DNA of 64,000 bases from Rhodococcus sp. 14-2483-1-2 (GCF_002259405.1 NZ_NPFW01000008.1:155183-219182); one strand, 5' to 3'. Shown: positions 17,459 through 25,890, counted from the stretch's first letter. Notes: a model not told the origin generated them from the sequence alone. Numbers and translations: made by a program.

Positions 17459-17911
17459 ATGGACTCCCCACGGTGGCTCGGCCAGGACGAACAGCTGGCC
17501 TGGCGCGCATACCTCGACGCGACGCGGCTGCTGCTTCGTGACCTCGACAACCAGCTCACGCGTGACTCCGGTATCTCGTTCACCGACTTCGAGCTGCTGG
17601 TGGTGCTCTCCGAAGCGCCCGATCGCCGACGCCGCATGAGCGAACTCGCCGACGCCGTCACCACGACGCGCAGCGGCGTGACGAGGGCCATCAGCCGGTT
17701 GGTCGAGTGCGGTTGGGTTCGGCGCGTCAAATGCGACGACGACAAACGGGGCATGTCCGCCGAACTCACCGAGGCCGGCCTCAGCACGCTCGCCGAGGCC
17801 AGTCCAGGGCACGCCGCAGCGGTACGGGAGAACATGTTCGACCTGGTGGACCCGAAGGATCTCGCGGCCCTCACCCGCACCTTCTCGGCAATGCGGAACC
17901 ACGCGTCGTGA
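17459..17911 (+). CDS. MarR family transcriptional regulator
   Basis: A 150-residue winged helix-turn-helix protein: LTRDSGISFTDFELLVVLSE, the recognition region RMSELADAVTTTRSGVTRAI, and the wing VKCDDDKRGMSAELTEAG. MarR proteins bind palindromes as dimers and release them on binding phenolics or on oxidation. It appears to be made from a leaderless mRNA (-10 TACTAT six bases before ATG). Its stop overlaps the GTG of the second pirin gene, so it is coupled to that gene and to the hydrolase behind it. Confidence 0.88.
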   Translation: MDSPRWLGQDEQLAWRAYLDATRLLLRDLDNQLTRDSGISFTDFELLVVLSEAPDRRRRMSELADAVTTTRSGVTRAISRLVECGWVRRVKCDDDKRGMSAELTEAGLSTLAEASPGHAAAVRENMFDLVDPKDLAALTRTFSAMRNHAS

Positions 17912-18630
17912 CCCTCACGTACATTCCCGGCGAGCAGCGGCACCACTGGTGGAACGAATGGCTCGACTCCAAACAGTCCTTCCCCGCCACCGGCAACTAC
18001 GACCTGGCGGCGAACGCGCACGGGCTGCTGATGGTGCACAACGAGGACACCGTCTTTCCCGGTGAAGGGTTCGACTCGCACGAGCACCGGAACATGGAGA
18101 TCCTCACCTGGGTGCTCGACGGCACGCTCGAACACACCGATTCCGAGGGCAACAGCGGGCGGATCCGCCCCGGGCTGATCCAACGCATGAGTGCGGGCAC
18201 CGGCATTCGCCACACCGAACGCAACGCGTCGAGCCTGACCAGCCGCGACAAGCTCCGCGTCGTGCAGATGTGGATTCCGCCGGATGCCGACGGACGGGTG
18301 CCCTCGTACGACGAACTGGACGTGCGCGACGAGTTGGCATCCGGCGAGCTGGTCTGTGTGGCATCGGGAATGCCCGACCGAAACGGAATACGCATCGGCA
18401 ATCGCTTTGCGGCACTGCATGTTGCGCGACTCCAGCCGGGACAGTCGATCACCGTTCCCGACGCGCCGTTCGGTCATGTCTTCGTTGCCGACGGTTCGGC
18501 GGCGTTCGAGGACATCGGCGATCTCGCCCAAGGTGACGCGGTGCGACTGACCTCCACCGGCGGACACCGTGTGACAGCATCGACCGCGAGCGAAATCATG
18601 ATCTGGGAAATGCACGCCACCTTCGCCTGA
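17908..18630 (+). CDS. pirin family protein (copy 2)
   Basis: A 240-residue short pirin of the YhhW type. The iron-binding block is FDSHEHRNMEILTWVLDG, and QRMSAGTGIRHTERN supplies further ligands. The start is the GTG overlapping the MarR stop (GTGA). It is only distantly like the pirin at 16064-16846. YhhW-type pirins have quercetin 2,3-dioxygenase activity in vitro. Having pirins on both sides of one MarR gene suggests response to a flavonoid or other phenolic compound; this is inference. Confidence 0.87.
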   Translation: MTLTYIPGEQRHHWWNEWLDSKQSFPATGNYDLAANAHGLLMVHNEDTVFPGEGFDSHEHRNMEILTWVLDGTLEHTDSEGNSGRIRPGLIQRMSAGTGIRHTERNASSLTSRDKLRVVQMWIPPDADGRVPSYDELDVRDELASGELVCVASGMPDRNGIRIGNRFAALHVARLQPGQSITVPDAPFGHVFVADGSAAFEDIGDLAQGDAVRLTSTGGHRVTASTASEIMIWEMHATFA

Positions 18631-18643
18631 GGGAGTTTCGACC

Positions 18644-19453
18644 ATGCCGACCGTCGCCACCGACGATGCCGTCACCCTGAACTACCTCGACGAGGGCGCA
18701 GGCCCTGTCGTGGTCCTCATCGCCGGGTTCTGCGCGCCGGCGACCACCTGGGTGCTGCAGCAGAAAGCGTTGGTGAATGCCGGATATCGCGTTCTGGCGC
18801 TCGATCGACGAGGACACGGTGCCTCGGAGGCACCGACACACGGGGCGTCCATGGAACGGCACGGACGCGATGTGGCCAACCTCCTCGCGGCCGTGGGCGT
18901 CACGGACGTCGTCCTGATCGGCGGTTCGATGGGGGCGAGCACCGTCTGGTCGTACATCTCGCAATTCGGCACCGAGCACGTGCGAGCCATCGTGTCGGTC
19001 GATCAGACTCCGAAGATGGTGAACAGCTCCGACTGGAAGAATGGCTTCTACGGTCTCACCGAAGAGAACCGAACGACATTCTTCGACAATGGGATACCCG
19101 ATACCGGACACGGCCTGCCCAAGTGGAAGTCCGTGCCGTCGCTGCTGAAGCTCGTGCTCGAACTACGTGCGATTCCGAAGATTGCATCGCCCGACACCCC
19201 GCCGATGAAGGCTCTGCTGGCCGATCATGCTGCGCAGGACTGGCGCTCGACCATCGCGGGCACCGACAAGCCGTACCTGATGGTTGCCGGGCGTGAGAGC
19301 CAGTTCTGGCCTGCTGCACACGCTTCCGAGTCCGTCGACAACAATCCCCGCGGTCGATCGGTAGTGCTGGAAAAATGCGGGCACGCCGCGAACATGGACC
19401 GGCCGAAAGAGTTCAACACGGCGATGCTGGAGTTCCTCGACTCGATCGAGTGA
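18644..19453 (+). CDS. alpha/beta hydrolase
   Basis: A 269-residue alpha/beta hydrolase. The oxyanion-hole region is LIAGFCAP, the nucleophile elbow GGSMGAS (Ser), the acid is probably in the VAGRESQFWP region, and the catalytic His is in CGHAANMDRP. The lid is short. It resembles haloperoxidase or AB-hydrolase-1 esterases. GAGGGAG precedes the ATG. It lies 13 bases after the pirin gene and is probably the third gene of the MarR operon. Confidence 0.85.
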   Translation: MPTVATDDAVTLNYLDEGAGPVVVLIAGFCAPATTWVLQQKALVNAGYRVLALDRRGHGASEAPTHGASMERHGRDVANLLAAVGVTDVVLIGGSMGASTVWSYISQFGTEHVRAIVSVDQTPKMVNSSDWKNGFYGLTEENRTTFFDNGIPDTGHGLPKWKSVPSLLKLVLELRAIPKIASPDTPPMKALLADHAAQDWRSTIAGTDKPYLMVAGRESQFWPAAHASESVDNNPRGRSVVLEKCGHAANMDRPKEFNTAMLEFLDSIE

Positions 19454-19455
19454 GG

Positions 19456-19890
19456 TCACGGCTGCCTGTGCCCATCCAACGCCTGCGCGCAGGCAACCAG
19501 ATTGCCATGCAACACTTCTCGCTCCTGAGTGGAGAGCGACGCGATCATGTCACGTTCGACGTCGGCCACTGCGGCCGACGCTTGCCGCAGTCGTTCGATT
19601 CCCCGTGCCGTCACGTGCAGGCGTTGATCTCGACCGGTGCCCTCGATCTCCACCAGGCCGTCTCGCGTGAGCCCGGCCAGCAGCTGATGGGTGGCCTGCC
19701 TGCTGACGAACACCGCGCGAGCGAGCTCGGCGTTGGACAATCCCGGCTTGTGCGCGAGGAGTTCGAGGCTGGAGTACTGCGAGACGGTGATGTCGAGTTC
19801 GCGTAGGCGATCGTCCATCGCCGAACGCAGGGCGGATGTGGCCCGCTTCAGGGCGTAGCCGATCGAGGTGTCGAGGTCCACTTGACTCAT
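19456..19890 (-). CDS. MarR family transcriptional regulator
   Basis: A 144-residue MarR-type winged helix protein: LDITVSQYSSLELLAHKPGL, the HTH NAELARAVFVSRQATHQLL and the wing IEGTGRDQRLHVTARG. It is divergent from a VOC gene. The start codon lies within a run of TTGAC/GTCAA half-sites, so it should repress itself and the VOC gene. It ends two bases from the convergent hydrolase stop. Confidence 0.87.
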   Translation of the reverse strand: MSQVDLDTSIGYALKRATSALRSAMDDRLRELDITVSQYSSLELLAHKPGLSNAELARAVFVSRQATHQLLAGLTRDGLVEIEGTGRDQRLHVTARGIERLRQASAAVADVERDMIASLSTQEREVLHGNLVACAQALDGHRQP

Positions 19891-19931
19891 GTCAACATCT
19901 TGACATACCTTTGCCTCGTCAAGTTCTTGAC
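19882..19931. promoter_or_regulatory. MarR operator array (TTGAC/GTCAA half-sites)
   Basis: The region carries TTGAC-N4-GTCAA-N4-TTGAC at 19882-19904; within it ATGTCAA-CATC-TTGACAT (19889-19906) is a perfect-arm palindrome. A second dyad GTCAAG-TT-CTTGAC lies at 19918-19931. The first covers the MarR start codon and the second lies 21 bases before the VOC start codon. The layout fits autorepression and divergent control by the adjacent MarR. Confidence 0.75.
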
Positions 19932-19952
19932 AACCCGACGAAAGGATCCACC

Positions 19953-20324
19953 ATGACCACCGCTACCGTCTCCGGACCGAGCTTCCTCTCCTTGCAAGTA
20001 CGCGACCTCGCCGCCAGCGCAGACTTCTACGAAAGCCGGCTCGGCCTGGTCCGCGCACCCCAGGCACCCCCCGGCGCGGTGGTGTTCACAACCTCGCCCA
20101 TCCCGCTCGCCGTCCGAAACCCAGCTCCCGGAACCGATCTCGACAGCGGACAGGCGGGACTCGGAGTCGCACTGTGGCTCGTCTGTGACGACGCCGAGGC
20201 GCTGCACGAGTCACTGGTCGCCGCCGGCGTGACCATCCTGACCGCACCTTTCGACGGCCCCTTCGGAAAGACCTTCGTCCTGCAAGACCCGGACGGATAT
20301 GCCGTGACCGTGCACAGCAGCTAG
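19953..20324 (+). CDS. VOC family protein
   Basis: A 123-residue single VOC domain with the usual start SFLSLQVRDLAASADFY and end KTFVLQDPDGYAVTVH. A Gln and an Asp occupy usual metal-ligand positions, so metal binding is uncertain. AAAGGA lies seven bases before the ATG. The upstream palindromes place it under the divergent MarR. Such MarR-VOC pairs are often induced by antibiotics or electrophiles, but no substrate is visible here. Confidence 0.83.
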   Translation: MTTATVSGPSFLSLQVRDLAASADFYESRLGLVRAPQAPPGAVVFTTSPIPLAVRNPAPGTDLDSGQAGLGVALWLVCDDAEALHESLVAAGVTILTAPFDGPFGKTFVLQDPDGYAVTVHSS

Positions 20325-20358
20325 TTCCGAAAGAACTATTGCGAAATATTCCTTTCGG
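20323..20358. promoter_or_regulatory. overlapping CGAAA/TTTCG dyads before ArsR-type gene
   Basis: AGTTC-CGAAA-GAACT (20323-20337), CGAAA-N6-TTTCG (20342-20357) and the wider CCGAAAG-N18-CTTTCGG (20327-20358) overlap just after the VOC stop and 14 bases before the regulator start. There is no T-run, so an operator is more likely than a terminator. Confidence 0.45.
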
Positions 20359-20372
20359 GTTATGGTTGTCGC

Positions 20373-20960
20373 ATGAGCCCACCACCTCCCGACCGGATGC
20401 CCCGGAAGCTGACGGACATGTCCGAGCTCAAGGCGCTGACGCATCCCATTCGACTGCGCATGCTGTACGCATTGCGGGCCAATAAGTCGATGACGGCAAC
20501 CCAGCTGGGCGATCTGGTGGACGAGTCACCCGCCTCGATGAGCTATCACCTGCGCAAACTCGCCGAGCACGGGTTCGTCAAGGAGGTCGAGAACGGATCG
20601 GACAAGCGTCAGCGCTGGTGGTCGGAGGCCAACGAGGGAGGGTTCAGCTGGTCGGAGAACGACTTCTCGGACTCACCCGAGTCGTTGTCGGTTGCCAAGG
20701 CATCCATAGATTCATGGCTGGCTCATCAATGGTCACGTCTGCACGACTTCGGCCGAACCTCCGAATCCTGGGGCCAGGACTGGGTAAGCGCGGCATTCAG
20801 CAGCGACGACGTTCTGCGACTCACAGCGGAGGAAACGAAGACCATGGGCACGGAAATGCGCGCTGTCATCGACAAGTGGCGTCGACACGGAGAGAACGCG
20901 ACTTCGGGGGAGCGCGAGCACGTCATGGTCCTGATGCACGGATTCCCCACGACACCATAG
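20373..20960 (+). CDS. ArsR-type winged-helix transcriptional regulator
   Basis: A 195-residue regulator with an N-terminal winged helix (LKALTHPIRLRMLYAL, then MTATQLGDLVDESPASMSYHLRKL) and a ~110-residue C-terminal helical domain containing Trp-rich segments (WWSEANEGGFSW). No ArsR metal-binding Cys pair is present, so it probably senses a non-metal ligand. A 70-residue ORF follows with eight bases between, in the same direction. The DNA dyads at 20323-20358 are candidate autoregulatory sites. Confidence 0.83.
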   Translation: MSPPPPDRMPRKLTDMSELKALTHPIRLRMLYALRANKSMTATQLGDLVDESPASMSYHLRKLAEHGFVKEVENGSDKRQRWWSEANEGGFSWSENDFSDSPESLSVAKASIDSWLAHQWSRLHDFGRTSESWGQDWVSAAFSSDDVLRLTAEETKTMGTEMRAVIDKWRRHGENATSGEREHVMVLMHGFPTTP

Positions 20961-20968
20961 GAGTTGGC

Positions 20969-21181
20969 ATGTATCCGTTCGATCCGCACACGTATCTCTT
21001 CGTGCTCAAGCAGGATCGCGATCGACATCTGCTTCTGGCCGAGCGCCGCAGACTCACTGCTGCGCAGAAACGACTCCGCCGCGACGAACTCCGCGTTCAG
21101 AGGGCGTGGGACGAATTGACGGCATCGCTCGCCGATGTCTCCATGTCCGAGCGACGGGTACTCGAGCTGGCTCGTCGGTGA
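20969..21181 (+). CDS. small basic hypothetical protein
   Basis: A 70-residue protein, very rich in Arg and Leu, predicted to be mostly a single long amphipathic helix (QDRDRHLLLAERRRLTAAQK). I do not recognise the family. TAGGAG at 20958-20963 gives a good ribosome site and overlaps the stop of the ArsR-type gene, which suggests translational coupling. It might be a regulator partner or a nucleic-acid-binding peptide, but there is no direct evidence. Confidence 0.6.
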   Translation: MYPFDPHTYLFVLKQDRDRHLLLAERRRLTAAQKRLRRDELRVQRAWDELTASLADVSMSERRVLELARR

Positions 21182-21191
21182 CGAAAGCCGT

Positions 21192-21674
21192 TCAGAAAAA
21201 CTGCTTTTCGAGCCACACCTCGGCGTAGGGTTCGCTGTTGAATGCAGGGACGTCGACATAGCCGAGCCGCGAGTACAAGCGGCGGGCCTCGACCAGATCG
21301 GCTCGGGTATCGAGTCGGATTCTGCTGCGGCCGGACTCGCGAACAAGATTCTCGATGTAACCGACCAACGATGCGCCGACGCCACCCCTCCGGCCGATCG
21401 GATCCACGAAGACACGCGTCAATTCAGCGATGTCGTCGGAGATGAAACGTGCTCCACCGCACCCGACGACCGAATGCTCTGCATACGCCACCACGAACGT
21501 GCCCGAATGGCCGGCAAGGTCGTCGCTCGGCTCGTCGACCATGACTCGGAGCACTTCCTCATCGGACGCCTCCCGGCCGTAGAAGCGCCCGATGATATCG
21601 ACGTTGTAGCGACGCAGAATGTCGATCGCTGGTTCCGACGTCGGATCTACGACGGCGAACGCCGGTACAGCCAC
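21192..21674 (-). CDS. GNAT family N-acetyltransferase
   Basis: A 160-residue GNAT protein; the acetyl-CoA motif region reads VFVDPIGRRGGVGASLVGYI, followed by RLDTRADLVEARRLYSRLGY. The start is the GTG at 21674, which shares one base with the stop of the DUF808 gene (TAGTG), so it is the second gene of that operon. The residues encoded further upstream are out of character with the family. Substrate unknown. Confidence 0.83.
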   Translation of the reverse strand: MAVPAFAVVDPTSEPAIDILRRYNVDIIGRFYGREASDEEVLRVMVDEPSDDLAGHSGTFVVAYAEHSVVGCGGARFISDDIAELTRVFVDPIGRRGGVGASLVGYIENLVRESGRSRIRLDTRADLVEARRLYSRLGYVDVPAFNSEPYAEVWLEKQFF

Positions 21675-22615
21675 TACTTCGCGGCAGCCCGCTTGGCGAG
21701 CGTCTTCGAGATCCCCAGCTGCGCAACCACGATGATGCAACCGACGATCGCGCCGATGACCGCCGACGCGAGCGTGTTGACGATCCACGCCAGCACTCCG
21801 CCGATGCCGGCGACGCCGCGCACCGCTTCTTCGCCGTGGTGCACGAGTTCGTAGATGGGATGGAATCCGAGCTCGTCGATGCCGACGAGCAGGATGTGTC
21901 CACCGACCCACAGCATCGCTGCGGTGCCGACGACCGAGAGCACCGACATGACCTTGGGCATGGCCTTGACCAGACCACGGCCGAACTTCTCGACGAACCC
22001 GGTGGACCCCTCGGCCAGTTTCAGACCGATGTCGTCCATCTTGACGATCAGCGCGACGACTCCGTAGACCACGATCGTGATCACCACGGCGACGACCGCG
22101 AGGATGATCAATCGACTCCAGAAGCCCTCACCGGCAATGGTGTCCAACGCGATGACCATGATCTCGGCGGACAGAATGAGGTCGGTGCGCACTGCGCCGG
22201 AGACCACGGTGTCCTCGTCGCGTGGCTCGTCCTCGGCGGCGGCGTGATGGTCGCCGTGGCCGAACAGTGCGCCCCAGATCTTGTGCGCCGCCTCGTAGCT
22301 GAGGTAGCAGCCGCCGAGCATCAGAATGGGCGTCAACAGCCACGGCACGAACTGACTGAGAAGCAACGCGATCGGCAGGATGATCAGCAGCTTGTTCCGC
22401 AGCGAACCCACGGCGATGCGTTTGATGATCGGCAGTTCGCGCTCCGCCGCGAGTCCGCGGACGTATTGCGGCGTCACCGCGGCGTCGTCGATCACGACAC
22501 CCGCTGCCTTCGCCGTCGCCTTACCGGTCGCTGCACCGACATCATCGATGGATGCAGCTGCCAGACGAGCCAGCGCTGCCACGTCGTCGAGCAGGGCTAC
22601 GAGTCCGCCGGCCAT
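21674..22615 (-). CDS. DUF808 (YedI-like) membrane protein
   Basis: A 313-residue membrane protein of the DUF808/YedI family: an N-terminal soluble part (LDDVAALARLAAASIDDVGA), then about six helices, with a His/Glu/Asp-rich cytoplasmic loop near residue 120-135 (HGDHHAAAEDEP). The family function is unknown. GGAGG lies seven bases before ATG 22615; a GTG one codon earlier is less well spaced. The GNAT gene is coupled to its stop. Confidence 0.85.
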   Translation of the reverse strand: MAGGLVALLDDVAALARLAAASIDDVGAATGKATAKAAGVVIDDAAVTPQYVRGLAAERELPIIKRIAVGSLRNKLLIILPIALLLSQFVPWLLTPILMLGGCYLSYEAAHKIWGALFGHGDHHAAAEDEPRDEDTVVSGAVRTDLILSAEIMVIALDTIAGEGFWSRLIILAVVAVVITIVVYGVVALIVKMDDIGLKLAEGSTGFVEKFGRGLVKAMPKVMSVLSVVGTAAMLWVGGHILLVGIDELGFHPIYELVHHGEEAVRGVAGIGGVLAWIVNTLASAVIGAIVGCIIVVAQLGISKTLAKRAAAK

Positions 22616-22726
22616 CACAAACCTCCGCTTCGATACGAGAACACCGCTGGGCTCCGCATGATGCGAGCCCTTGGAACCCTACCGTCCGCAGGTGGTCTGT
22701 GATCGCCGTCCGGCCCCTCCTGGTTG

Positions 22727-23890
22727 CTACGCGATCTTGCGCTCCTGCTCGGCCTCGACGACCTTCGCGGGCGGCAATCCGATGCTCGGGTCGTGTCCTC
22801 GGAAATTCTTCAGCCACCAGCTCCAATCCTCGGGCACCAGCGAGAACGGGTCACCATGGCCGAGCTCGCGTGCAGCCCACACCGGCCAGTGCGGGTTGGC
22901 CAACGCCGGACGACCGAGCAACACCACGTCGATCTTGCCCTCGCGGATGACGGCGTCCGCATTTTCCGGAACGCCCAGATTCCAGCTGCAGGTCACCGGG
23001 ATATCCAGCTCACGCTTGACCCGTGCAGCCCGCTCGACCATGAACCCCATGTCGCCGAACGGCGGGTCCACCATGTCGTCGGTGTTGAAGCCGAGGCTGA
23101 CATCGGCCATGTCCAGGCCGTGTTCCTTCATCCACCCGATCGCGACCATGGATTCGTCGAACTGAACCCCGTCGGGGTGGTGGTCGTCCGAGCCCAATCG
23201 CATGGTGAGCGGGAACTTCTCGGGCCACACCTCGCGCACCGCGTCGAGTGCCTCGAGGTGGAACCGGGCCCGGTTCTCCAGGCTGCCGCCGTACTGATCG
23301 GTGCGCTGATTGGCCAGCGGGGAGAAGAAGCTGGCACCGAGATAGCCATGGGCGTAATGCATCTCGAGCCACTCGTACCCCGCCTCCGCCGCTCGGACGG
23401 CTGCGTCGGCGTAGCTCTGGTGGATGGCCTTGATCTCGGGCACGGTGAGTTCGTGGACGGGGAACGAGTGGTCGCCGCCGTAGGGAATCGCCGACGGCGC
23501 AACACATTCCCAACCGTCGGGATGGTCTGCCGGAAGCTGGTGTCCGCCCTGCCACGGTGGCACTTCACTGCCTTTGCGTCCGGTGTGACCCAACTGAATC
23601 GCCGGGACCGAACCCATCTGCTTGATCATCGCCGTCACGCGAGCGTGACCCTCGATCTGATCGTCGTCGTAGATTCCGGCGCACCCGGGAGTGGTGCGTC
23701 CGTCGGGCGTGATCGCAACCTGTTCCGGGAACACCATCCCGAAACCACCGGCTGCGCGCGCACCCAGATACATGAGGTGAAAGTCGTTCATCTTTCCGTC
23801 GACGGCGCGGTACATCGTCATCGGCGACATGGCGATGCGGTTTCGAAGCGTTACACCTTTGAGCGTGAACGGGCTGAAGAGATCCGGCAT
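22727..23890 (-). CDS. old yellow enzyme family NADH:flavin oxidoreductase
   Basis: A 387-residue TIM-barrel flavoprotein: LFSPFTLKGVTLRNRIAMSP at the N terminus, QLGHTGRKG (family His/Arg block), the FMN- and substrate-binding EWLEMHYAHGYLGASFFSP region, NQRTDQYGGSLENR, and the C-terminal VVLLGRPALANP. It resembles YqjM/xenobiotic reductases that reduce activated alkenes using NAD(P)H. ATG 23890 with AAGGA eight bases upstream is chosen; the long reading frame upstream lacks family similarity. It is divergent from a small membrane protein gene. Confidence 0.9.
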   Translation of the reverse strand: MPDLFSPFTLKGVTLRNRIAMSPMTMYRAVDGKMNDFHLMYLGARAAGGFGMVFPEQVAITPDGRTTPGCAGIYDDDQIEGHARVTAMIKQMGSVPAIQLGHTGRKGSEVPPWQGGHQLPADHPDGWECVAPSAIPYGGDHSFPVHELTVPEIKAIHQSYADAAVRAAEAGYEWLEMHYAHGYLGASFFSPLANQRTDQYGGSLENRARFHLEALDAVREVWPEKFPLTMRLGSDDHHPDGVQFDESMVAIGWMKEHGLDMADVSLGFNTDDMVDPPFGDMGFMVERAARVKRELDIPVTCSWNLGVPENADAVIREGKIDVVLLGRPALANPHWPVWAARELGHGDPFSLVPEDWSWWLKNFRGHDPSIGLPPAKVVEAEQERKIA

Positions 23891-24023
23891 GACAATGGTC
23901 CTTTCCCTGGGTAGAACCACCTCATCACCTGGCACGTTTCGACCGACTACATCGATGCTGCACATCGGTGACAGTTTTCTCACCGTCCATCCGACCCGAG
24001 TGTGAGGCCCGATGTATGGTTTC

Positions 24024-24045
24024 CTATACGTATAGTGAGCTATAC
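24024..24045. promoter_or_regulatory. CTATAC half-site operator
   Basis: The perfect 12-base palindrome CTATACGTATAG (24024-24035) is followed by a third half-site CTATAC (24040-24045), 19 bases before the small membrane protein gene. It is a likely autoregulatory site for the XRE regulator encoded two genes on, and it may also act on the divergent flavin oxidoreductase gene. Confidence 0.6.
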
Positions 24046-24064
24046 CTAGGATCGGAGCATTCAC

Positions 24065-24472
24065 ATGGCACTCAGATGGGTATCGGTCGCCGCAATCGGC
24101 CTCGCAACCGCGTCGGCAACGGCATTGCTGGCCTGGCTGGTATCGCCCGTCGCACCGGGGATCGCGGCGGTGGTGTTCGGGTTCACCGCCCTCCCGTTCG
24201 GGGCGATGCTGGGCTGGATACTGATCATCGCACCGGTCACTGCCGACCAGACCTACACTTCGGGTGACAGCGTCGAGAGCCATTGGACGACATCGGCGTC
24301 CAGCGGTACCGCCATCGATCTCGTGACTGTCCTCGGCCTGACTCTGGCCGTGGTAGCCATCACCCGCGTCGACCCCCCGGCAACCCTGCTACTGACGGGC
24401 CTGTTGTTGGCTGCGTTCGCGTCGTTCACCGCGCGGTATGCCCTCGCACGACACCAAGCCCTGTCCGAGTGA
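24065..24472 (+). CDS. small four-helix membrane protein
   Basis: A 135-residue protein made of two pairs of membrane helices (about 8-28, 32-54, 79-97, 104-122) separated by a polar loop of about 24 residues. It is coupled to an XRE-type regulator by a GTGA overlap, the arrangement seen for two-gene membrane protein/HTH modules such as the DUF2178 and DUF2975 pairs. In those pairs the membrane protein is thought to modulate the regulator. No enzymatic motif is present. Confidence 0.7.
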   Translation: MALRWVSVAAIGLATASATALLAWLVSPVAPGIAAVVFGFTALPFGAMLGWILIIAPVTADQTYTSGDSVESHWTTSASSGTAIDLVTVLGLTLAVVAITRVDPPATLLLTGLLLAAFASFTARYALARHQALSE

Positions 24473-24666
24473 AGAACAGTGTTCGACGGCGTCGCACCGA
24501 AAAGGGATGGTCGCAGAACGAACTGGCCGAACGGATCGACGTCACCCGTCTGACGATCATCTCCATCGAGAAGGAGCGATTCGACCCGAGCCTGCCCGTC
24601 GCCTTCCGCCTCGCCGCGGCATTCGACTGCTCGATCGAGGGACTGTTCGAGCCGGACCCGGGTTGA
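24469..24666 (+). CDS. XRE-family HTH regulator (YozG-like)
   Basis: A 65-residue, HTH-only protein: VRRRRTEKGWSQNELAERID, then the recognition helix VTRLTIISIEKERFDPSLP and a C-terminal GLFEPDPG. This is the short Cro/CI family typically paired with a small membrane protein. The GTG start overlaps the upstream stop. The palindrome at 24024-24045 is its probable target. It ends three bases before the convergent aminotransferase stop. Confidence 0.83.
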   Translation: MKNSVRRRRTEKGWSQNELAERIDVTRLTIISIEKERFDPSLPVAFRLAAAFDCSIEGLFEPDPG

Positions 24667-24669
24667 TCG

Positions 24670-25890
24670 CTACTGCGTGTACGAGCTCATGAAGTTACCG
24701 AGCCGCTCCAGCGCCGTTCCGAGATCGTCGACGTTGGGCAAGGTCACGAGCCGGAAGTGATCGGGCACATCCCAATTGAAGGCGCGGCCGTGGCTGACGA
24801 GGATCTTCTCGGATTCGAGGAGGTCGAGTACGAATTTCTCGTCGTCGACGATCCCGAAGCGGTCGGTGTCGAGCTTGGGGAACATGTACAGCGCACCCGC
24901 TGCCTGCACGCAGCTGATTCCGTCGATCGAGTTGAGCATGCGATGCGCGAGGTCACGTTGCGCGGTCAGCCTCCCCGCCGGAAGAAGGAGATCTTCGATC
25001 GACTGCCTGCCGCCGAGCGCAGTCTGTATCGCGTGTTGCGCCGGCACATTCGCGCACATCCGCATGTTGGACAGCAGGGTGATGCCCTCGATGAAACTCG
25101 CCGCGCGTCGACGCGGACCCGTGATCGCCAGCCATCCCGCCCGAAATCCGCATACCCGGTACGCCTTCGACAGACCCGAGTAGGTCAGGCACAGAACATC
25201 TTTGCCCGTCAGAGTCGCGAGATTGATCATCTCCGCACCGTCGTAGACGATCTTCTCGTAGATCTCGTCGGCCAGCAGAATCAGATCGTGCTTGCGGGCC
25301 AGATCGACGAATCGCTGCAGTGCCTCGCGTGGATACACAGCCCCCGTCGGGTTGTTGGGATTGATCACCACGATCGCGCGGGTGCGGGGTGTGATCTTGG
25401 CTTCGAGGTCCTCGAAGTCCGGGGCCCAATCCTGGCTTTCGTCGGCCAGATAATGGACGGGTACGCCTCCGGCCAGGGCCACCGAGCCGGTCCACAGCGG
25501 ATAGTCGGGCGACGGGATCAATATTTCGTCTTCCGGGTTGCACAGGGCCTGCATCGTCATGGTGATCAATTCCGATACCCCGTTGCCGAGGTAGACGTCA
25601 CCGACATCGAGATCGGTCAGGCCTTTGGTCTGGTAATACTGGACCACCGCTGTGCGGGCTGAGAACAGGCCCCGGGAGTCCGAATAGCCCTGTGCGGTGG
25701 GAAGGTTGCGGATCATCGCCATCATGATCTCGTCCGGTGCCTCGAAACCGAACGGGGCAGGATTGCCGACGTTCAGCCGCAGGATCGCGTGCCCCTGCTC
25801 CTCGAGCTCTTCGGTCTTGTCCAGAATGCGTCCACGAATGTCGTAGCGCACGTTTTCGAGCTTGCGCGCCTGATCGATCGATTTCGTCAT
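24670..25890 (-). CDS. AlaA-like PLP-dependent aminotransferase
   Basis: A 406-residue class I aminotransferase. The N-terminal block (RYDIRGRILDKTEELEEQGH) is typical of AlaA-type glutamate-pyruvate transaminases. PLP contacts visible: NPNNPTGAV, LADEIYEKIVYDG and the Schiff-base Lys in YSGLSKAYR. It should interconvert alanine and glutamate using pyruvate and 2-oxoglutarate. The ATG overlaps the EamA gene stop (ATGA), which defines the start. Co-transcribed with EamA behind a divergent MocR regulator, so amino-acid or PLP metabolism may link the three. Confidence 0.9.
   Translation of the reverse strand: MTKSIDQARKLENVRYDIRGRILDKTEELEEQGHAILRLNVGNPAPFGFEAPDEIMMAMIRNLPTAQGYSDSRGLFSARTAVVQYYQTKGLTDLDVGDVYLGNGVSELITMTMQALCNPEDEILIPSPDYPLWTGSVALAGGVPVHYLADESQDWAPDFEDLEAKITPRTRAIVVINPNNPTGAVYPREALQRFVDLARKHDLILLADEIYEKIVYDGAEMINLATLTGKDVLCLTYSGLSKAYRVCGFRAGWLAITGPRRRAASFIEGITLLSNMRMCANVPAQHAIQTALGGRQSIEDLLLPAGRLTAQRDLAHRMLNSIDGISCVQAAGALYMFPKLDTDRFGIVDDEKFVLDLLESEKILVSHGRAFNWDVPDHFRLVTLPNVDDLGTALERLGNFMSSYTQ

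Noticed and set aside
22649..22670. Hairpin between the flavin oxidoreductase and DUF808 genes as a terminator
   Set aside because: The stem has a bulge and no T-run on the minus strand; evidence is too weak to list.
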